A stretch of DNA of 64,000 nt from Lysobacteraceae bacterium SCN 69-320 (lineage in GTDB: Bacteria > Pseudomonadota > Gammaproteobacteria > Xanthomonadales > Rhodanobacteraceae), in contig MEFP01000019.1 in assembly GCA_001725155.1 (NCBI GenBank), positions 186,001 to 250,000 of the forward strand, given 5' to 3'. Each line of letters starts with the position of its first letter. Position 1 is the first letter of the stretch. The position numbers and the translations under genes are program-made. A model generated the notes under the pieces. The model ran no database searches and was not told where the DNA came from. It saw nothing but the letters and a program-made list of their open reading frames with translations. Shown piece by piece: positions 1 to 9,568 of the stretch.

Positions 1-1062
1 GCGCAGACGATGGTCGATGTGCTTGGAACCCAGCGCGCGCACGAGTTCGGCCAGCAGGTGGCCTTCCTCGTTCGACGTCGCCGGATGCACCAGCGCACCG
101 AGATCGTCGCCGCGCACGGTCTTGAACTGAGCGACCGCGGCGTTCAGCGCCTCGTCCCAGCCCACCGCGGTCCATTCGCCGTTCTTCTTGAGCAGCGGCT
201 GGGTCGCACGGTCGGCCGCGTACAGGCCCTGGTGGCTGTAGCGGTCGCGGTCCGACAGCCAGCACTCGTTGACGGCTTCGTTGTCGCGCGGCACGTGGCG
301 CAGCACTTCACCGCGGCGCGTATGCAGCCAGAGGTTGGAGCCCTGCGCGTCGTGATAGCCGACGCTTTCGCGCGCGATGAGCTCCCAGGCGCGGGCCTGG
401 AAGCGGAACGGCTTGTTCGTCAGGGCGCCGACCGGGCAGACGTCGATGATGTTGCCGCCGATCTCGCTCTGGATCGTCCTGCCGACGTAAGTGCCGATCT
501 CGAGGTTCTCGCCGCGGTTCATGCCGCCGAGTTCGTAGGTGCCGGCGACGTCGCTGACGAAACGCACGCAGCGCGTGCACTGGATGCAGCGCGTCATCTC
601 GGTCGCGATCAGCGGACCGATGTCCTCGTCGGCGACGGCGCGCTTGCGCTCGACGAAGCGGCTGACCGAGCGGCCGTAGCCCATCGAGACATCCTGCAGC
701 TCGCACTCGCCGCCCTGATCGCAGATCGGGCAGTCCAGCGGGTGATTGATCAGCAGGAATTCCATGACGTTGCGCTGCGAGTTCAGCGCCTTCTGCGAGC
801 GCGTCAGCACCTTCATGCCTTCCATGACCGGCGTGGCGCAGGCCGGCATCGGCTTGGGCGACTTCTCGACCTCGACCAGGCACATGCGGCAGTTGGCCGC
901 GATCGGCAGCTTGTCGTGGTAGCAGAAACGCGGGATCGGCACGCCGGCCTTGTCGGCGGCATGGATGATCATCGAGCCTTTCGGCGCGGTCATGGCCTTG
1001 CCGTCGATCTCGATGTTGACGTGATCCGGCGGCGTGTTCGGGTTGACGGGCTGGGCGCTCAT
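1..1062 (-). CDS. nuoG: NADH-quinone oxidoreductase subunit G, N-terminal part (cut by window edge)
   Basis: Peripheral-arm subunit of respiratory complex I that carries electrons from FMN along a chain of iron-sulfur clusters. The frame is open from an ATG at 1062 down to base 1, giving 354 residues without a stop; the molybdopterin-oxidoreductase-like remainder lies outside. Visible in order: a plant-type 2Fe-2S domain (Cys in RFCYH, NCRMC and ACATP), the His/Cys cluster motif NHPLDCPICDQGGEC, then a 4Fe-4S motif CIQCTRC with a later DVCPVGA Cys. It starts 13 bases after the nuoF stop, so it is the seventh gene in the nuoABCDEFG order. Identity is firm from motifs and position. Confidence 0.97.
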   Translation of the reverse strand, partial: MSAQPVNPNTPPDHVNIEIDGKAMTAPKGSMIIHAADKAGVPIPRFCYHDKLPIAANCRMCLVEVEKSPKPMPACATPVMEGMKVLTRSQKALNSQRNVMEFLLINHPLDCPICDQGGECELQDVSMGYGRSVSRFVERKRAVADEDIGPLIATEMTRCIQCTRCVRFVSDVAGTYELGGMNRGENLEIGTYVGRTIQSEIGGNIIDVCPVGALTNKPFRFQARAWELIARESVGYHDAQGSNLWLHTRRGEVLRHVPRDNEAVNECWLSDRDRYSHQGLYAADRATQPLLKKNGEWTAVGWDEALNAAVAQFKTVRGDDLGALVHPATSNEEGHLLAELVRALGSKHIDHRLR

Positions 1063-1075
1063 GCGTCGTTCGTCC

Positions 1076-2407
1076 TCAAGCGGCCTTGCCGGGCTGGTCG
1101 TCGACGAGCGAGCGCTTGTTGACGATGAAATATTCGAATTCGTGCCAGAAGTGACGCAGCATGCCCTGCACCGGCCAGGCCGCGGCTTCGCCGAACGCGC
1201 AGATCGTGTGGCCTTCGATCTGGCCGGCGGCCTGCTTGAGCATGGCCAGGTCGGACATCTCGGCCTTGCCGGCGACGATGCGCGTGAGCATGCGGTACAT
1301 CCAGCCGGTGCCTTCGCGGCACGGCGTGCACTGGCCGCAGGATTCGGCGTAGTAGAAGCGGCTGATGCGCTGGCAGGCACGCACCATGCAGGTCGTGTCG
1401 TCCATGACGATGACCGCGCCCGAGCCGAGGCCGGAACCGGCCTTCTGGATCGAATCGTAGTCCATCGTGCATTCGAGCATGGTCGCCGCCGGCAGCACCG
1501 GCATCGACGAGCCGCCCGGAATCACGGCCTTGAGCGTACGTCCCGGACGCAGACCGCCGGCGAGGGCGAGCAGATCCTTGAACGGGGTGCCGAGGCGGAT
1601 CTCGTAGTTGCCCGGCCTGGTCACGTGGCCGGAGACCGAGAAGATCTTCGGGCCGCCGTTGTTCGGCTTGCCGAGATTGAGGAACCAGTCCGCACCGTTG
1701 CGCAGGATGGCCGGCACCGAGGCATAGGTCTCGGTGTTGTTGATCGTGGTCGGGCGGCCGTACAGACCGAAGCCGGCCGGGAACGGCGGCTTGAAGCGCG
1801 GCTGGCCCTTCTTGCCTTCGAGCGATTCCATCAGCGCGGTTTCTTCGCCGCAGATGTAGGCGCCGGCGCCGAGCGCCGTGTGGATGTCCACGTCGATGCC
1901 CGAACCCTGGATGTTCTTGCCGAGCAGACCCGCTGCATACGCTTCTTTCAGCGCTTCCTCGAAATGCTCGAACGGCTCGTGGTGGAACTCGCCGCGCAGG
2001 TAGTTGTAGGCGACCGTCGAGCCGGTGCAGTAGCACGCGATGGCCAGGCCTTCGATGACCGAGTGCGGGTTGAAGCGCAGGATGTCGCGGTCCTTGCAGG
2101 TGCCCGGTTCGGATTCGTCCGAATTGCACAGGATGTACTTCTGTCCCGGCGCCGTGCGCGGCATGAACGACCACTTCAGGCCGGTCGGAAAGCCGGCGCC
2201 GCCGCGGCCGCGCAGCGAGGACTTCTTGAGTTCCTCGATCAGGGTCGCCGGATCGGGCTTCTCGGCCAGGATCTTCTTCCAGGCCTGGTAGCCGTCGACC
2301 TTCAGATAATTGTCGTAAGCCCAGGGCTTGTCGAAATGCAGGGTCGTGTAGACGACCTGGTGTTCCTGCGGAGCCGGACCGACCGGACCGGTCGAATGCG
2401 ATGCCAT
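1076..2407 (-). CDS. nuoF: NADH-quinone oxidoreductase subunit F (NADH/FMN-binding)
   Basis: Entry point of complex I: binds NADH and FMN and passes electrons to a 4Fe-4S cluster. The 443-residue protein has the FMN loop [10 protein letters not shown], the [11 protein letters not shown] nucleotide-binding stretch and the C-terminal cluster motif [12 protein letters not shown], all typical. The frame stays open upstream of the chosen start, but that extension overlaps nuoE and is low-complexity; the ATG at 2407 (MASHSTG) lies 8 bases after the nuoE stop and fits the usual length. Cotranscribed with nuoE and nuoG. Confidence 0.97.
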   Translation of the reverse strand: MASHSTGPVGPAPQEHQVVYTTLHFDKPWAYDNYLKVDGYQAWKKILAEKPDPATLIEELKKSSLRGRGGAGFPTGLKWSFMPRTAPGQKYILCNSDESEPGTCKDRDILRFNPHSVIEGLAIACYCTGSTVAYNYLRGEFHHEPFEHFEEALKEAYAAGLLGKNIQGSGIDVDIHTALGAGAYICGEETALMESLEGKKGQPRFKPPFPAGFGLYGRPTTINNTETYASVPAILRNGADWFLNLGKPNNGGPKIFSVSGHVTRPGNYEIRLGTPFKDLLALAGGLRPGRTLKAVIPGGSSMPVLPAATMLECTMDYDSIQKAGSGLGSGAVIVMDDTTCMVRACQRISRFYYAESCGQCTPCREGTGWMYRMLTRIVAGKAEMSDLAMLKQAAGQIEGHTICAFGEAAAWPVQGMLRHFWHEFEYFIVNKRSLVDDQPGKAA

Positions 2408-2415
2408 GGGCTGCC

Positions 2416-2943
2416 TCACTTCAGGCCGTCGAGAATCTGGTCCACCTTCTCGGTGGTCAGGTTCTCGTGGTAGTGGCCGTTGACGACCATCATCGGCGCG
2501 CCGCAGCAGGCGGCCAGGCATTCTTCCTCGTTCTTGAGGTAGACGCGGCCGTCGGCGGTGGATTCGCCAAGCTTGACGCCGAGCTTCTTCTCGCAATGGC
2601 GCACGACGTCTTCGGCGCCGTTGAGCCAGCACGAGATGTTGGTGCAGATCGCGACGTTGTTGCGGCCCACCGGCGAGGTCTCGAACATCGAGTAGAAGCT
2701 CGCGACTTCGTAGGCCCAGACCGGCGGCAGATCGAGATACTTCGCGACGGCCGTGGTCAGCTCGTCGGTCAGATAGCCGCCGTGCTGCTCCTGCGCGGCC
2801 ATGAGTCCCTGGATCAGCGCCGAGCGCTTGCGGTCCGGCGGGAACTTGGCCACCCAGTGGTCGATGTGTTGGCGCGTCTTCTCGGTCAGCGCGACGAGCG
2901 GATCGACGTCCTTGACCTGGTTGTAGGTGCCAGTGGCTTTCAT
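2416..2943 (-). CDS. nuoE: NADH-quinone oxidoreductase subunit E (2Fe-2S)
   Basis: Thioredoxin-like 2Fe-2S subunit of the complex I NADH-dehydrogenase module. The 175-residue product shows the expected four-cysteine arrangement: CTNISC followed about 40 residues later by [10 protein letters not shown]. The helical N-terminal half contains the family stretch [19 protein letters not shown] at 2943 lies 16 bases after the nuoD stop, and its stop is 8 bases before nuoF, consistent with tight coupling in the nuo operon. Confidence 0.96.
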   Translation of the reverse strand: MKATGTYNQVKDVDPLVALTEKTRQHIDHWVAKFPPDRKRSALIQGLMAAQEQHGGYLTDELTTAVAKYLDLPPVWAYEVASFYSMFETSPVGRNNVAICTNISCWLNGAEDVVRHCEKKLGVKLGESTADGRVYLKNEEECLAACCGAPMMVVNGHYHENLTTEKVDQILDGLK

Positions 2944-2959
2944 GGTGTGCTCCCGTCGC

Positions 2960-4213
2960 TCAGCGGTCGATTTCGCCGAACACGACGTCGTAGGTGCCGA
3001 TCATCGCGACGACGTCGGGCAGCATGTGGCCGCGCACGATCTCGTCCATCGAGGACAGGTGGGCGAAGCCCGGCGCGCGCACTTTGAGGCGGAACGGCTT
3101 GTTCGCGCCGTCGGAAACCAGATAGATGCCGAACTCGCCCTTGGGCGCCTCGACCGCGCTGTAGATCTCGCCGGCCGGCACGCAATAGCCTTCGGTGAAC
3201 AGCTTGAAGTGATGGATCAGCGCTTCCATGTCGTCCTTCATCTCCTCGCGGGACGGCGGAGCGACCTTGAAGTTCTGCACCATGACCGGGCCCGGATTGG
3301 CCTTCAGCCACTTCACGCACTGCTCGATGATGCGGTTGGACTGGCGCATCTCCTCGACGCGGACCAGATAGCGGTCGTAGCAGTCGCCCTTGGTGCCCAG
3401 CGGAATGTCGAAATCGACGTTCGCATAGGCCGCATACGGCTGCTTCTTGCGCAGATCCCAGGCAATGCCGGAACCGCGCAGCATCGGACCGGACATGCCC
3501 CAGGCGTAGGCCTGCTCCGGCGTGACGACGCCGATGCCGACCGTGCGCTGCTTCCAGATGCGGTTGTCGGTCAGCAGGGTCTCGTATTCGTCGACCTTGG
3601 TGTAGAAGTCCTTGCAGAAGGCTTCGAGGTAGTCGAGCATCGAACCTTCGCGCCATTCGTTAAGGCGCTTGAGGTCGCCGCCCTTGTGCCAGCGCGACTC
3701 CTTGTACTGCGGCATGCGGTCGGGCAGATCGCGGTAGACGCCGCCCGGGCGGTAGTAGGTCGCGTGCATGCGCGCGCCCGACACGGCCTCGTAGCAGTCC
3801 ATGAGTTCTTCGCGCTCGCGGAACGCGTACAGGAACACGGCCATCGCGCCAAGATCCAGCGCGTTGGAGCCGATCCACATCAGGTGATTCAGGATGCGCG
3901 TGATCTCGTCGAACATCGTGCGGATGTACTGCGCACGGATCGGTGCCTCGACGCCGACGAGCTTCTCGATCGCCCGCACATAGGCGTGCTCGTTGCACAT
4001 CATCGACACGTAGTCGAGGCGGTCCATGTAGCCGATCGACTGGTTGAACGGCTTGGACTCTGCCAGCTTCTCGGTGCCGCGATGCAGCAGGCCGACGTGC
4101 GGGTCGGCGCGCATGATGGTCTCGCCGTCCATTTCCAGCACCAGACGCAGCACGCCGTGCGCCGCCGGATGCTGCGGGCCGAAGTTGATCGTGTAGTTGC
4201 GGATTTCCTGCAT
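2960..4213 (-). CDS. nuoD: NADH-quinone oxidoreductase subunit D (49 kDa quinone-site subunit)
   Basis: Hydrogenase-like subunit that, with NuoB, forms the ubiquinone reduction site of complex I. The 417 residues begin [20 protein letters not shown], whose conserved HPAAHG loop lines the quinone pocket, and end in the family C-terminal VVFGEIDR. It is a stand-alone nuoD, not fused to nuoC as in enterobacteria; nuoC ends 3 bases upstream. ATG start at 4213. Confidence 0.97.
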   Translation of the reverse strand: MQEIRNYTINFGPQHPAAHGVLRLVLEMDGETIMRADPHVGLLHRGTEKLAESKPFNQSIGYMDRLDYVSMMCNEHAYVRAIEKLVGVEAPIRAQYIRTMFDEITRILNHLMWIGSNALDLGAMAVFLYAFREREELMDCYEAVSGARMHATYYRPGGVYRDLPDRMPQYKESRWHKGGDLKRLNEWREGSMLDYLEAFCKDFYTKVDEYETLLTDNRIWKQRTVGIGVVTPEQAYAWGMSGPMLRGSGIAWDLRKKQPYAAYANVDFDIPLGTKGDCYDRYLVRVEEMRQSNRIIEQCVKWLKANPGPVMVQNFKVAPPSREEMKDDMEALIHHFKLFTEGYCVPAGEIYSAVEAPKGEFGIYLVSDGANKPFRLKVRAPGFAHLSSMDEIVRGHMLPDVVAMIGTYDVVFGEIDR

Positions 4214-4216
4214 GAC

Positions 4217-4951
4217 TTACTTCCCCGCGGCCGCGGTTGCGGCGGCTTCGGCCTGAGCCTGGTCGTAGCGCGAGTCGTCGCGGATCACGCGCGGCACGAG
4301 CACGCGCGGATCGATGCTGACCGGTTCGTAGATCACGCGCTGCTTCTCCGCGTCGTAGCGCACTTCGACGTTGCCGATGAGCGGGAAGTCCTTGCGGAAC
4401 GGGTGGCCGACGAAACCGTAGTCGGTCAGGATGCGGCGCAGGTCCGGATGACCTTCGAACACGATGCCGTAGAGGTCGAACGCCTCGCGCTCGAACCAGT
4501 TCACCCCCGGATACAGCGCGGTCAGCGACGGCATGATCGGCAGCGCGTCGTCGAGGCAGTAGCCGCGCACGCGCAGGCGACGGTTGTGCGTCAGCGACAG
4601 CAGATGCACGACGACCGCGAAGCGCTTTTCGTGCGGCGTCACGCGCGGGCGATCGGCCCAGCGGAAGCGGCCCGGTCCCTGCCCTTCGACGCCGCGCGAG
4701 AAGCCCTGGCTGGACACGTCGGTGGTGTCCCACTCGGTCTGGCCGTAGCTCAGATAGTCCACGCCGCAGACGTCGACGGCCTGCTCGAAGCGGAATTCGG
4801 CCTCGTCGCGCAGTGCCTGGAACACGGCAAGCCAGCTCTGCGGCAGGATGTCCAGCGTGGTTTCGCCGCGGCGCTCGGTCACGGCAATGGCGTCGGCGCC
4901 AAAGCGCGCGGTAAGGCGCTGCGCCAGCGTGTCAGGCAGATTCTCGCTCAT
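4217..4951 (-). CDS. nuoC: NADH-quinone oxidoreductase subunit C (30 kDa)
   Basis: Connecting-module subunit of complex I. The 244-residue protein contains the 30 kDa signature region around [20 protein letters not shown] and the downstream [13 protein letters not shown], both diagnostic. The N-terminal third is variable and the C-terminus is an Ala-rich tail ([12 protein letters not shown]). It lies 12 bases after nuoB and 3 bases before nuoD. Separate nuoC and nuoD genes are usual outside enterobacteria. Confidence 0.96.
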   Translation of the reverse strand: MSENLPDTLAQRLTARFGADAIAVTERRGETTLDILPQSWLAVFQALRDEAEFRFEQAVDVCGVDYLSYGQTEWDTTDVSSQGFSRGVEGQGPGRFRWADRPRVTPHEKRFAVVVHLLSLTHNRRLRVRGYCLDDALPIMPSLTALYPGVNWFEREAFDLYGIVFEGHPDLRRILTDYGFVGHPFRKDFPLIGNVEVRYDAEKQRVIYEPVSIDPRVLVPRVIRDDSRYDQAQAEAAATAAAGK

Positions 4952-4963
4952 GCGGGGATTCCG

Positions 4964-5518
4964 TTAGCGCGCGATGGTGTTGGTGCGACGGATCTTCTTC
5001 TGCAGCTGCAGGATGCCGTAGACCAGCGCTTCGGCTGTCGGCGGGCAACCCGGCACGTAGACGTCGACCGGCACGATGCGATCGCAACCGCGCACCACCG
5101 CGTAGGAATAGTGGTAGTAGCCGCCGCCGTTGGCGCAGGAGCCCATGGAGATGACCCATTTCGGGTCGGGCATCTGGTCGTAGACCTTGCGCAGGGCCGG
5201 AGCCATCTTGTTGACCAGGGTACCAGCCACGATCATGACGTCGGACTGGCGCGGGCTGGGACGGAACACGACGCCGTAGCGGTCCAGGTCCAGACGCGCA
5301 GCGCCGGCATGCATCATCTCGACGGCGCAGCAGGCCAGACCGAAGGTCATCGGCCACATCGAGCCGGTGCGCGCCCAATTGATCAGCGCGTCGACCGAGG
5401 TGATCGCGAAGCCGCGCTCGATCAGCGGATTGTCGCCGTCGGGGCGCAGGATGTCGTCGACGGTGGAAACCGGCACCGGGTTGTGCATCACCCGGCTGAG
5501 GGTGTCGGTCATTCCCAT
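4964..5518 (-). CDS. nuoB: NADH-quinone oxidoreductase subunit B (N2 cluster)
   Basis: Carries the terminal 4Fe-4S cluster N2 of complex I that reduces ubiquinone. The 184 residues show the tandem cysteines in LACCAVEMM, then GSCANGGG and [11 protein letters not shown], which are the cluster ligands. I chose the ATG at 5518 (MGMTDT) because a GGGAG Shine-Dalgarno sits 7 bases upstream; the ATG at 5512 is an alternative. The start overlaps the nuoA stop by 10 bases, suggesting translational coupling. Confidence 0.96.
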   Translation of the reverse strand: MGMTDTLSRVMHNPVPVSTVDDILRPDGDNPLIERGFAITSVDALINWARTGSMWPMTFGLACCAVEMMHAGAARLDLDRYGVVFRPSPRQSDVMIVAGTLVNKMAPALRKVYDQMPDPKWVISMGSCANGGGYYHYSYAVVRGCDRIVPVDVYVPGCPPTAEALVYGILQLQKKIRRTNTIAR

Positions 5519-5865
5519 TCGAGGGCTCCCTTCTTCCAGACGTAGACGAAGCCGACGACGAGCAGGGCCAGGAACAGACCCATTTCGATCAGAGCGACCA
5601 GGCCGATCTGCTTGAACACGACCGCCCACGGAAACAGGAAGGCCATTTCCAGATCGAAAATGATGAACAGGATCGCGATCAGGTAGTAACGCACGTCGAA
5701 TTTCATGCGCGCGTCTTCGAAGGCTTCGAAGCCGCATTCGTAAGCAGATCGCTTCTGGGTGTCCGGACGCCGCGGTCCGAGCACGGTGCCTACCGCCAGC
5801 AGGACGAGGCCCAGGCCAGTGGCAACGACGAGAAACAGGAAGATGGGCCAATATTCGGCAAGCAC
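5509..5865 (-). CDS. nuoA: NADH-quinone oxidoreductase subunit A (membrane)
   Basis: Small membrane subunit of complex I near the quinone channel. The 118-residue product has three hydrophobic segments (about residues 5-28, 62-82 and 88-110) and the conserved loop [12 protein letters not shown] followed by [15 protein letters not shown]. The start is a GTG at 5865 with a GGAGG about 11 bases upstream; no better ATG exists in frame. First gene of the nuo operon, 82 bases after tRNA-Leu, so the operon may be read through from tpiA-secG-tRNA or from a promoter in that gap. Confidence 0.95.
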   Translation of the reverse strand: MLAEYWPIFLFLVVATGLGLVLLAVGTVLGPRRPDTQKRSAYECGFEAFEDARMKFDVRYYLIAILFIIFDLEMAFLFPWAVVFKQIGLVALIEMGLFLALLVVGFVYVWKKGALEWE

Positions 5866-5947
5866 GAGTCCGCGAACCTCCGCATCGGCTGGCGATGCAT
5901 CAGCGGCCGCGCGCGTTGTGCTGAATCCCGCACGACCGTAACTAGAT

Positions 5948-6032
5948 TGGTGCCCAAAGGGGGACTCGAACCCCCACGACCTAAGTCGCTACCACCTCAA
6001 GGTAGTGCGTCTACCAATTCCGCCATCTGGGC
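5948..6032 (-). tRNA. tRNA-Leu, anticodon GAG
   Basis: Class II tRNA with a seven-pair acceptor stem (GCCCAGA with TTTGGGC, one G-T), the leucine D-arm GGCGGAATTGGTAGACG, anticodon arm CTACC-TTGAGGT-GGTAG giving anticodon GAG, a variable arm of leucine type, and T-arm GGGGGTTCGAGTCCCCC. The CCA end is encoded (5948-5950). Position downstream of secG matches leuU in Escherichia coli. Confidence 0.97.
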
Positions 6033-6044
6033 ATGGTGTTCCAA

Positions 6045-6509
6045 CTAGTTCTTCTTCGACTCGTCCGCCTTGGCTTCGGTCTTGTCGTCGGCCTTGGTGG
6101 CGACGGCAGGAGTAGCGGGCTGGGGCGCCGCGGGCACTTCGGTGGCCGCCGGAGCCGGCGCGGACGCCTGCGGTACTTCGCCGGCGGGCGGAGCAGCCTC
6201 AGGAGCCTTTGCAGGAGCGGCGGGCACTTCGTTGCCGGACATGAGACCCAGATCGGACTGCGGCTTGGGAGCCATGCCGCCGCCGAGGTACATGCCCATG
6301 CCCAGACTGAGCAGGAAGAACAAACTGGCCAGGACCGCCGTGGCACGCGACAGGAAGTTCGCCGAACCGCGCGCGCCGAACACCGTAGCCGACGCGCCCG
6401 AGCCGAAACCCGAACCCGCGTCTGCGCCGGCGCCGCGCTGCAACAGAATCAGCGCCACCATCGCCACTGCGATCAAGATGTAAAACACGTTGAAGATCGT
6501 AAGCAGCAT
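6045..6509 (-). CDS. secG: protein-export membrane protein SecG
   Basis: Auxiliary subunit of the SecYEG translocon that assists SecA-driven export. The 154 residues contain two transmembrane helices (about 3-24 and 57-77) separated by the conserved loop LILLQRGAGADAGSGFG...SATVFGARGSANFL. Beyond residue 80 is a long Ala/Pro/Glu/Lys-rich tail, longer than in the roughly 110-residue E. coli protein but common in this order. It lies 22 bases after tpiA and 12 bases before tRNA-Leu. Confidence 0.95.
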   Translation of the reverse strand: MLLTIFNVFYILIAVAMVALILLQRGAGADAGSGFGSGASATVFGARGSANFLSRATAVLASLFFLLSLGMGMYLGGGMAPKPQSDLGLMSGNEVPAAPAKAPEAAPPAGEVPQASAPAPAATEVPAAPQPATPAVATKADDKTEAKADESKKN

Positions 6510-6531
6510 CTCGACTCAGCCTGTCAGGCGC

Positions 6532-7278
6532 TCAGCGCGCCGCCCTGCAAATCGTAAGGAAATCGTCAGCGACCAGGGAAGCGCCCCCGATCAGCCCGCC
6601 ATCCACATCAGCCTGAGCAAACAACTCGGCAGCGTTGGCCGGCTTTACGCTGCCACCGTAAAGGATGCGCAGCGAGTTGGCGAGCATAACATCATGAACG
6701 GCGATTTGGCTACGGATAAACGCATGCACCGCCTGCGCCTGTTCCGCGCTGGCCGTGCGGCCCGTACCGATCGCCCAGACCGGTTCGTAGGCAACCACGG
6801 CGTTCGCAAAAGCGGCCGCGCCGCAGGCCGCGACGACGGCGGCGATCTGTGCGCCGACGACGGCTTCGGTCTGACCGGCTTCGCGCTGTTCCAGGGTCTC
6901 GCCGACGCAGAGCACCGGCGTCAGCCCGGCAGCCTGGGCCTGGGCGAACTTGGCCGCGACGCGCGCGTCGCTCTCGGCGTGATACTGGCGGCGCTCGGAA
7001 TGGCCGACCAGGGCATAGCGGCAACCCACGTCACGGGCCATGCCCGCGGCGACCTCGCCGGTATACGCGCCCTGGGCGTGTTCGCTGACGTCCTGCACGC
7101 CGAAACCGATCGACGTCGCGGAATGCGCGGCAGCCAGACCGGCCACATAGACGAATGGCGGGAACACCGCGACCTCGACCTCGCCGGGCAGGCCGGCCAG
7201 GACGGCGCGCACGAGTTCTGCCGCGCTGGCGGCGCTGCCGTGCATCTTCCAGTTCCCGGCGACGAGTTTGCGACGCAT
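6532..7278 (-). CDS. tpiA: triosephosphate isomerase
   Basis: Interconverts dihydroxyacetone phosphate and glyceraldehyde 3-phosphate in glycolysis and gluconeogenesis; cytosolic TIM barrel. The 248-residue protein has the catalytic lysine in GNWKMHG, the catalytic histidine in LVGHSERR, and the catalytic glutamate in VAYEPVWAIGTG, followed by the phosphate-binding LYGGSVKP. ATG at 7278 places GNWK at the usual position; longer in-frame extensions are Arg-rich and not conserved in style. Preceded by a good sigma-70-like promoter and followed by secG. Confidence 0.97.
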   Translation of the reverse strand: MRRKLVAGNWKMHGSAASAAELVRAVLAGLPGEVEVAVFPPFVYVAGLAAAHSATSIGFGVQDVSEHAQGAYTGEVAAGMARDVGCRYALVGHSERRQYHAESDARVAAKFAQAQAAGLTPVLCVGETLEQREAGQTEAVVGAQIAAVVAACGAAAFANAVVAYEPVWAIGTGRTASAEQAQAVHAFIRSQIAVHDVMLANSLRILYGGSVKPANAAELFAQADVDGGLIGGASLVADDFLTICRAAR

Positions 7279-7305
7279 GCGATCCGATCCCACGAAAGGG
7301 CGCGC

Positions 7306-7334
7306 AGGATAGCGACGCGACCGCGGCCATGCAA
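7306..7334 (-). promoter_or_regulatory. candidate sigma-70 promoter for tpiA-secG-tRNA-Leu
   Basis: On the minus strand TTGCAT (7329-7334) is followed by exactly 17 bases and TATCCT (7306-7311). The implied transcription start is about 20 bases upstream of the tpiA ATG. Four of six -35 bases match consensus. Inferred from sequence only. Confidence 0.5.
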
Positions 7335-7562
7335 TGCGCGGTGCGGCAGCGACGACAGCCGCGTCGAATCGCCGCAGCGCGCGGTGACGCGATCGCGCAG
7401 GAGCCGTCGCGAAAGGTGCTGGCGATGCCCTCACGCATCGCCGCCAGACCACACTTGCCGGCACCCGATCGACCGCTCGCAAGGCCCCCGGCCAGTTGCC
7501 CTCTTGACTCACCCGGGGCTCTGACCGCAAAAGCCAACTCCCGACTCGTTCCGAGGTTACGC

Positions 7563-8378
7563 ATGTCCCCTACCACCGCCCGCTGGGCCCTGGTCACCGG
7601 CGCATCGGCCGGCATAGGCGCGGCCATCGCGCGCGAGCTGGCCGCGCGCGGCCACGATCTGGTGCTGACCGCACGACGCGAGGATCGCCTCGCCGCCCTT
7701 GCCGAGGAACTGCGCAGCCGGCACGGCCGGCGCGTGGAGACGGTACGCGCCGACCTCGCCGAACCCGACGCCAGCGCCGCACTCTGCGCCGAGATCGAGC
7801 GCCGCGGCATCATGATCGACGTACTGATCAACAACGCCGGCTACGGCGTGGCCGGACATTACCTGGCGCAGCCCTGGCAGGTGCATGCGGACTTTCTGCA
7901 GGTACTGGTCACGGCGCCCTGCGAACTCGCTTACCGCCTGCTGCCGGGCATGCAGCAGCGCGGCTACGGCCGCATCGGCAACATCGCGTCGCTGGCCGGC
8001 CATGTGCCCGGCTCGGCCGGACATACGATGTATGCCGCGTCCAAGGCCTTCCTGATCAAGTTCTCCCAGTCGCTGGGTCTCGAGAACCGCGAGCGCGGGG
8101 TCAAGGTCTGCGCGATCTGCCCGGGCTTCACCTGGTCGGAATTCCACGACGTCGTCGGCTCGCGCGAGCAGGTCTCGCGCATGCCGAAATGGCTGTGGAT
8201 GACCGCCGAGGACGTCGCGCGCGAAGGCCTGGACGCGCTGGAGCGCGGCGAGATCGTTCATGTGACCGGTCGCGTCAACCGCGCGATCAAGGCCCTGGTC
8301 AAGCTGCTGCCGGACCGGCTCGCGCTGAACCTCGTGCAGCGCCGATCCAAGGACTTCCGCGTACAGGATCCGCATTGA
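7563..8378 (+). CDS. short-chain dehydrogenase/reductase of unknown substrate
   Basis: Classical SDR oxidoreductase of 271 residues. The Rossmann motif TGASAGIG is at residues 12-19, NNAGY follows near 90, and the catalytic set is Ser in IASLAG, then YAASK with Tyr and Lys. The residue after the second strand is in LTARRE, which favours NADP(H), an inference from the basic residues. The frame is open upstream, but ATG at 7563 gives the normal N-terminus. Divergent from tpiA and convergent with the oxygenase gene. The substrate cannot be told from sequence; related proteins are often annotated as DltE- or YqjQ-like. Confidence 0.85.
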   Translation: MSPTTARWALVTGASAGIGAAIARELAARGHDLVLTARREDRLAALAEELRSRHGRRVETVRADLAEPDASAALCAEIERRGIMIDVLINNAGYGVAGHYLAQPWQVHADFLQVLVTAPCELAYRLLPGMQQRGYGRIGNIASLAGHVPGSAGHTMYAASKAFLIKFSQSLGLENRERGVKVCAICPGFTWSEFHDVVGSREQVSRMPKWLWMTAEDVAREGLDALERGEIVHVTGRVNRAIKALVKLLPDRLALNLVQRRSKDFRVQDPH

Positions 8379-8473
8379 CCTCGCCGGCGGCTGATCGCCA
8401 CGCCGGGCCTGGACCGCGCCGGCGATCTCAGCCGCGCCGCGCATCGCGGTGTCTGCCGCATGACCGCCGCGAT

Positions 8474-8547
8474 GTTGCGGTTCGCTGCGCTCATCGCAAC
8501 CCGAACGGGAAACCGCAGGTTGTGGTGAGCCGAAGGCGAACCGCAAC
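8474..8547. repeat. REP-like inverted pair (REPIN-type hairpin)
   Basis: The outer arms GTTGCGGTTCG (8474-8484) and CGAACCGCAAC (8537-8547) are perfect complements. The inner arms CTCATCGCAACC and GGTTGTGGTGAG pair with two mismatches. The same core returns near 23.2, 23.35 and 38.15 kb. It fills most of the 177-base gap between two convergent genes (SDR ends at 8378, oxygenase at 8556) and could stop or stabilise both messages. Confidence 0.75.
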
Positions 8548-8555
8548 GCCGCGCT

Positions 8556-9491
8556 TTACGCGAGCTTGATCTCGCGCAGGCGCTCCATCAGGTATTCATG
8601 CGAGGTGATCGACGTCGAATAGCGGCTGGGGTTGTCCGGCGTGATGCACGACGCCAGCGGGTCGAGCACGACGTCGGGATTCGGGTGCAGGAAGAACGGC
8701 ACCGAATAGCGCGGCTGGCGCGCGAGATCGCCGGGCGGGTTGACGACGCGGTGCGTCGTCGACGGATAGACGTGGTTGGTCAGGCGCTGCAGCATGTCGC
8801 CGATGTTGACGACGATGGTGTCCGCGTCCGACGTGAACGGCACCCACTCGCCCGCACGCGACTTCACTTCCAGGCCCGCGGCGCTGGCGCCGACGAGCAG
8901 GGTAATGAAGTTGATGTCCTCGTGCGCGCCGGCGCGCACGTTCGGCACGTCCGGCGTGGTGATCGGCGGATAGTGGATCGGACGCAGGATCGAGTTGCCG
9001 ACATCGGTCTTGTCCTCGAAGAAGTTCTCCGGCAAGCCGATGTGCAGGGCCAGCGCGCGCAGCACGCGCGTGCCGAGCTGGTCCAGCGCGGTGTACAGGC
9101 CGTAGCCGTAGTCGCGGAAGCCGGCGATCTCGGTCGGCCAGAGGTTCGGCGGCATGACGTCGGCGAAGCGCGAATCGCGCGGGATCTCGCGGCCGATGTG
9201 CCAGAACTCCTTCAGGTCGGGATAGCGCGAATCCTTGGCCGTCTCCACGCCGAACGGCGTGTAGCCGCGCGCGCCGCCGGTGCCGGCCAGGTGGTACTGC
9301 ATCTTGGTGTCGTTCGGCAGCGCGAAGAACGCGCGGAAGCGGTCGTAGGCACCGTCGATCAGTTCCTTGCTGATGCCGTGGCCGCGGATGCCGGCGAAGC
9401 CCCATTCGCGATAGGCGGCGCCGAGTTCGGCGACGAAGGCGTCGCGATCGGTGTCGTAGCGGCGGATGTCGAGGGTGGGAATGACGGACAT
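8556..9491 (-). CDS. 2-oxoglutarate/Fe(II)-dependent oxygenase, isopenicillin N synthase-like
   Basis: A 311-residue member of the non-haem iron dioxygenase superfamily with an N-terminal DIOX_N-type region (MSVIPTLDIRRYDTDRDAFV, then WGFAGIRGHGI) and a C-terminal jelly roll. The iron triad is visible as HED in AGAHEDINFITLL and the distal His in STTHRVVNPP; the co-substrate Arg is in PRYSVPFFLHP. The substrate is not predictable; relatives are annotated isopenicillin N synthase family. The frame runs on upstream into glmM, but the ATG at 9491 fits the family. It lies 77 bases downstream of glmM and may be read from the same message. Confidence 0.88.
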   Translation of the reverse strand: MSVIPTLDIRRYDTDRDAFVAELGAAYREWGFAGIRGHGISKELIDGAYDRFRAFFALPNDTKMQYHLAGTGGARGYTPFGVETAKDSRYPDLKEFWHIGREIPRDSRFADVMPPNLWPTEIAGFRDYGYGLYTALDQLGTRVLRALALHIGLPENFFEDKTDVGNSILRPIHYPPITTPDVPNVRAGAHEDINFITLLVGASAAGLEVKSRAGEWVPFTSDADTIVVNIGDMLQRLTNHVYPSTTHRVVNPPGDLARQPRYSVPFFLHPNPDVVLDPLASCITPDNPSRYSTSITSHEYLMERLREIKLA

Positions 9492-9568
9492 GGAAGATTC
9501 CTGCGGAGTGGACACGACGGCGCGGGCGCCGCTGCGGGTGCGCCGCCGCCGCGGCAGCGCAGGCCAGG

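Noticed and set aside
2927-5545. Very long plus-strand open frame (872 codons) opposite nuoD-nuoC-nuoB
   Set aside because: High-GC genomes leave long open frames antisense to real genes. The product is Arg/His/Ala/Val-rich and lacks family motifs, while the minus strand encodes clear Nuo subunits.
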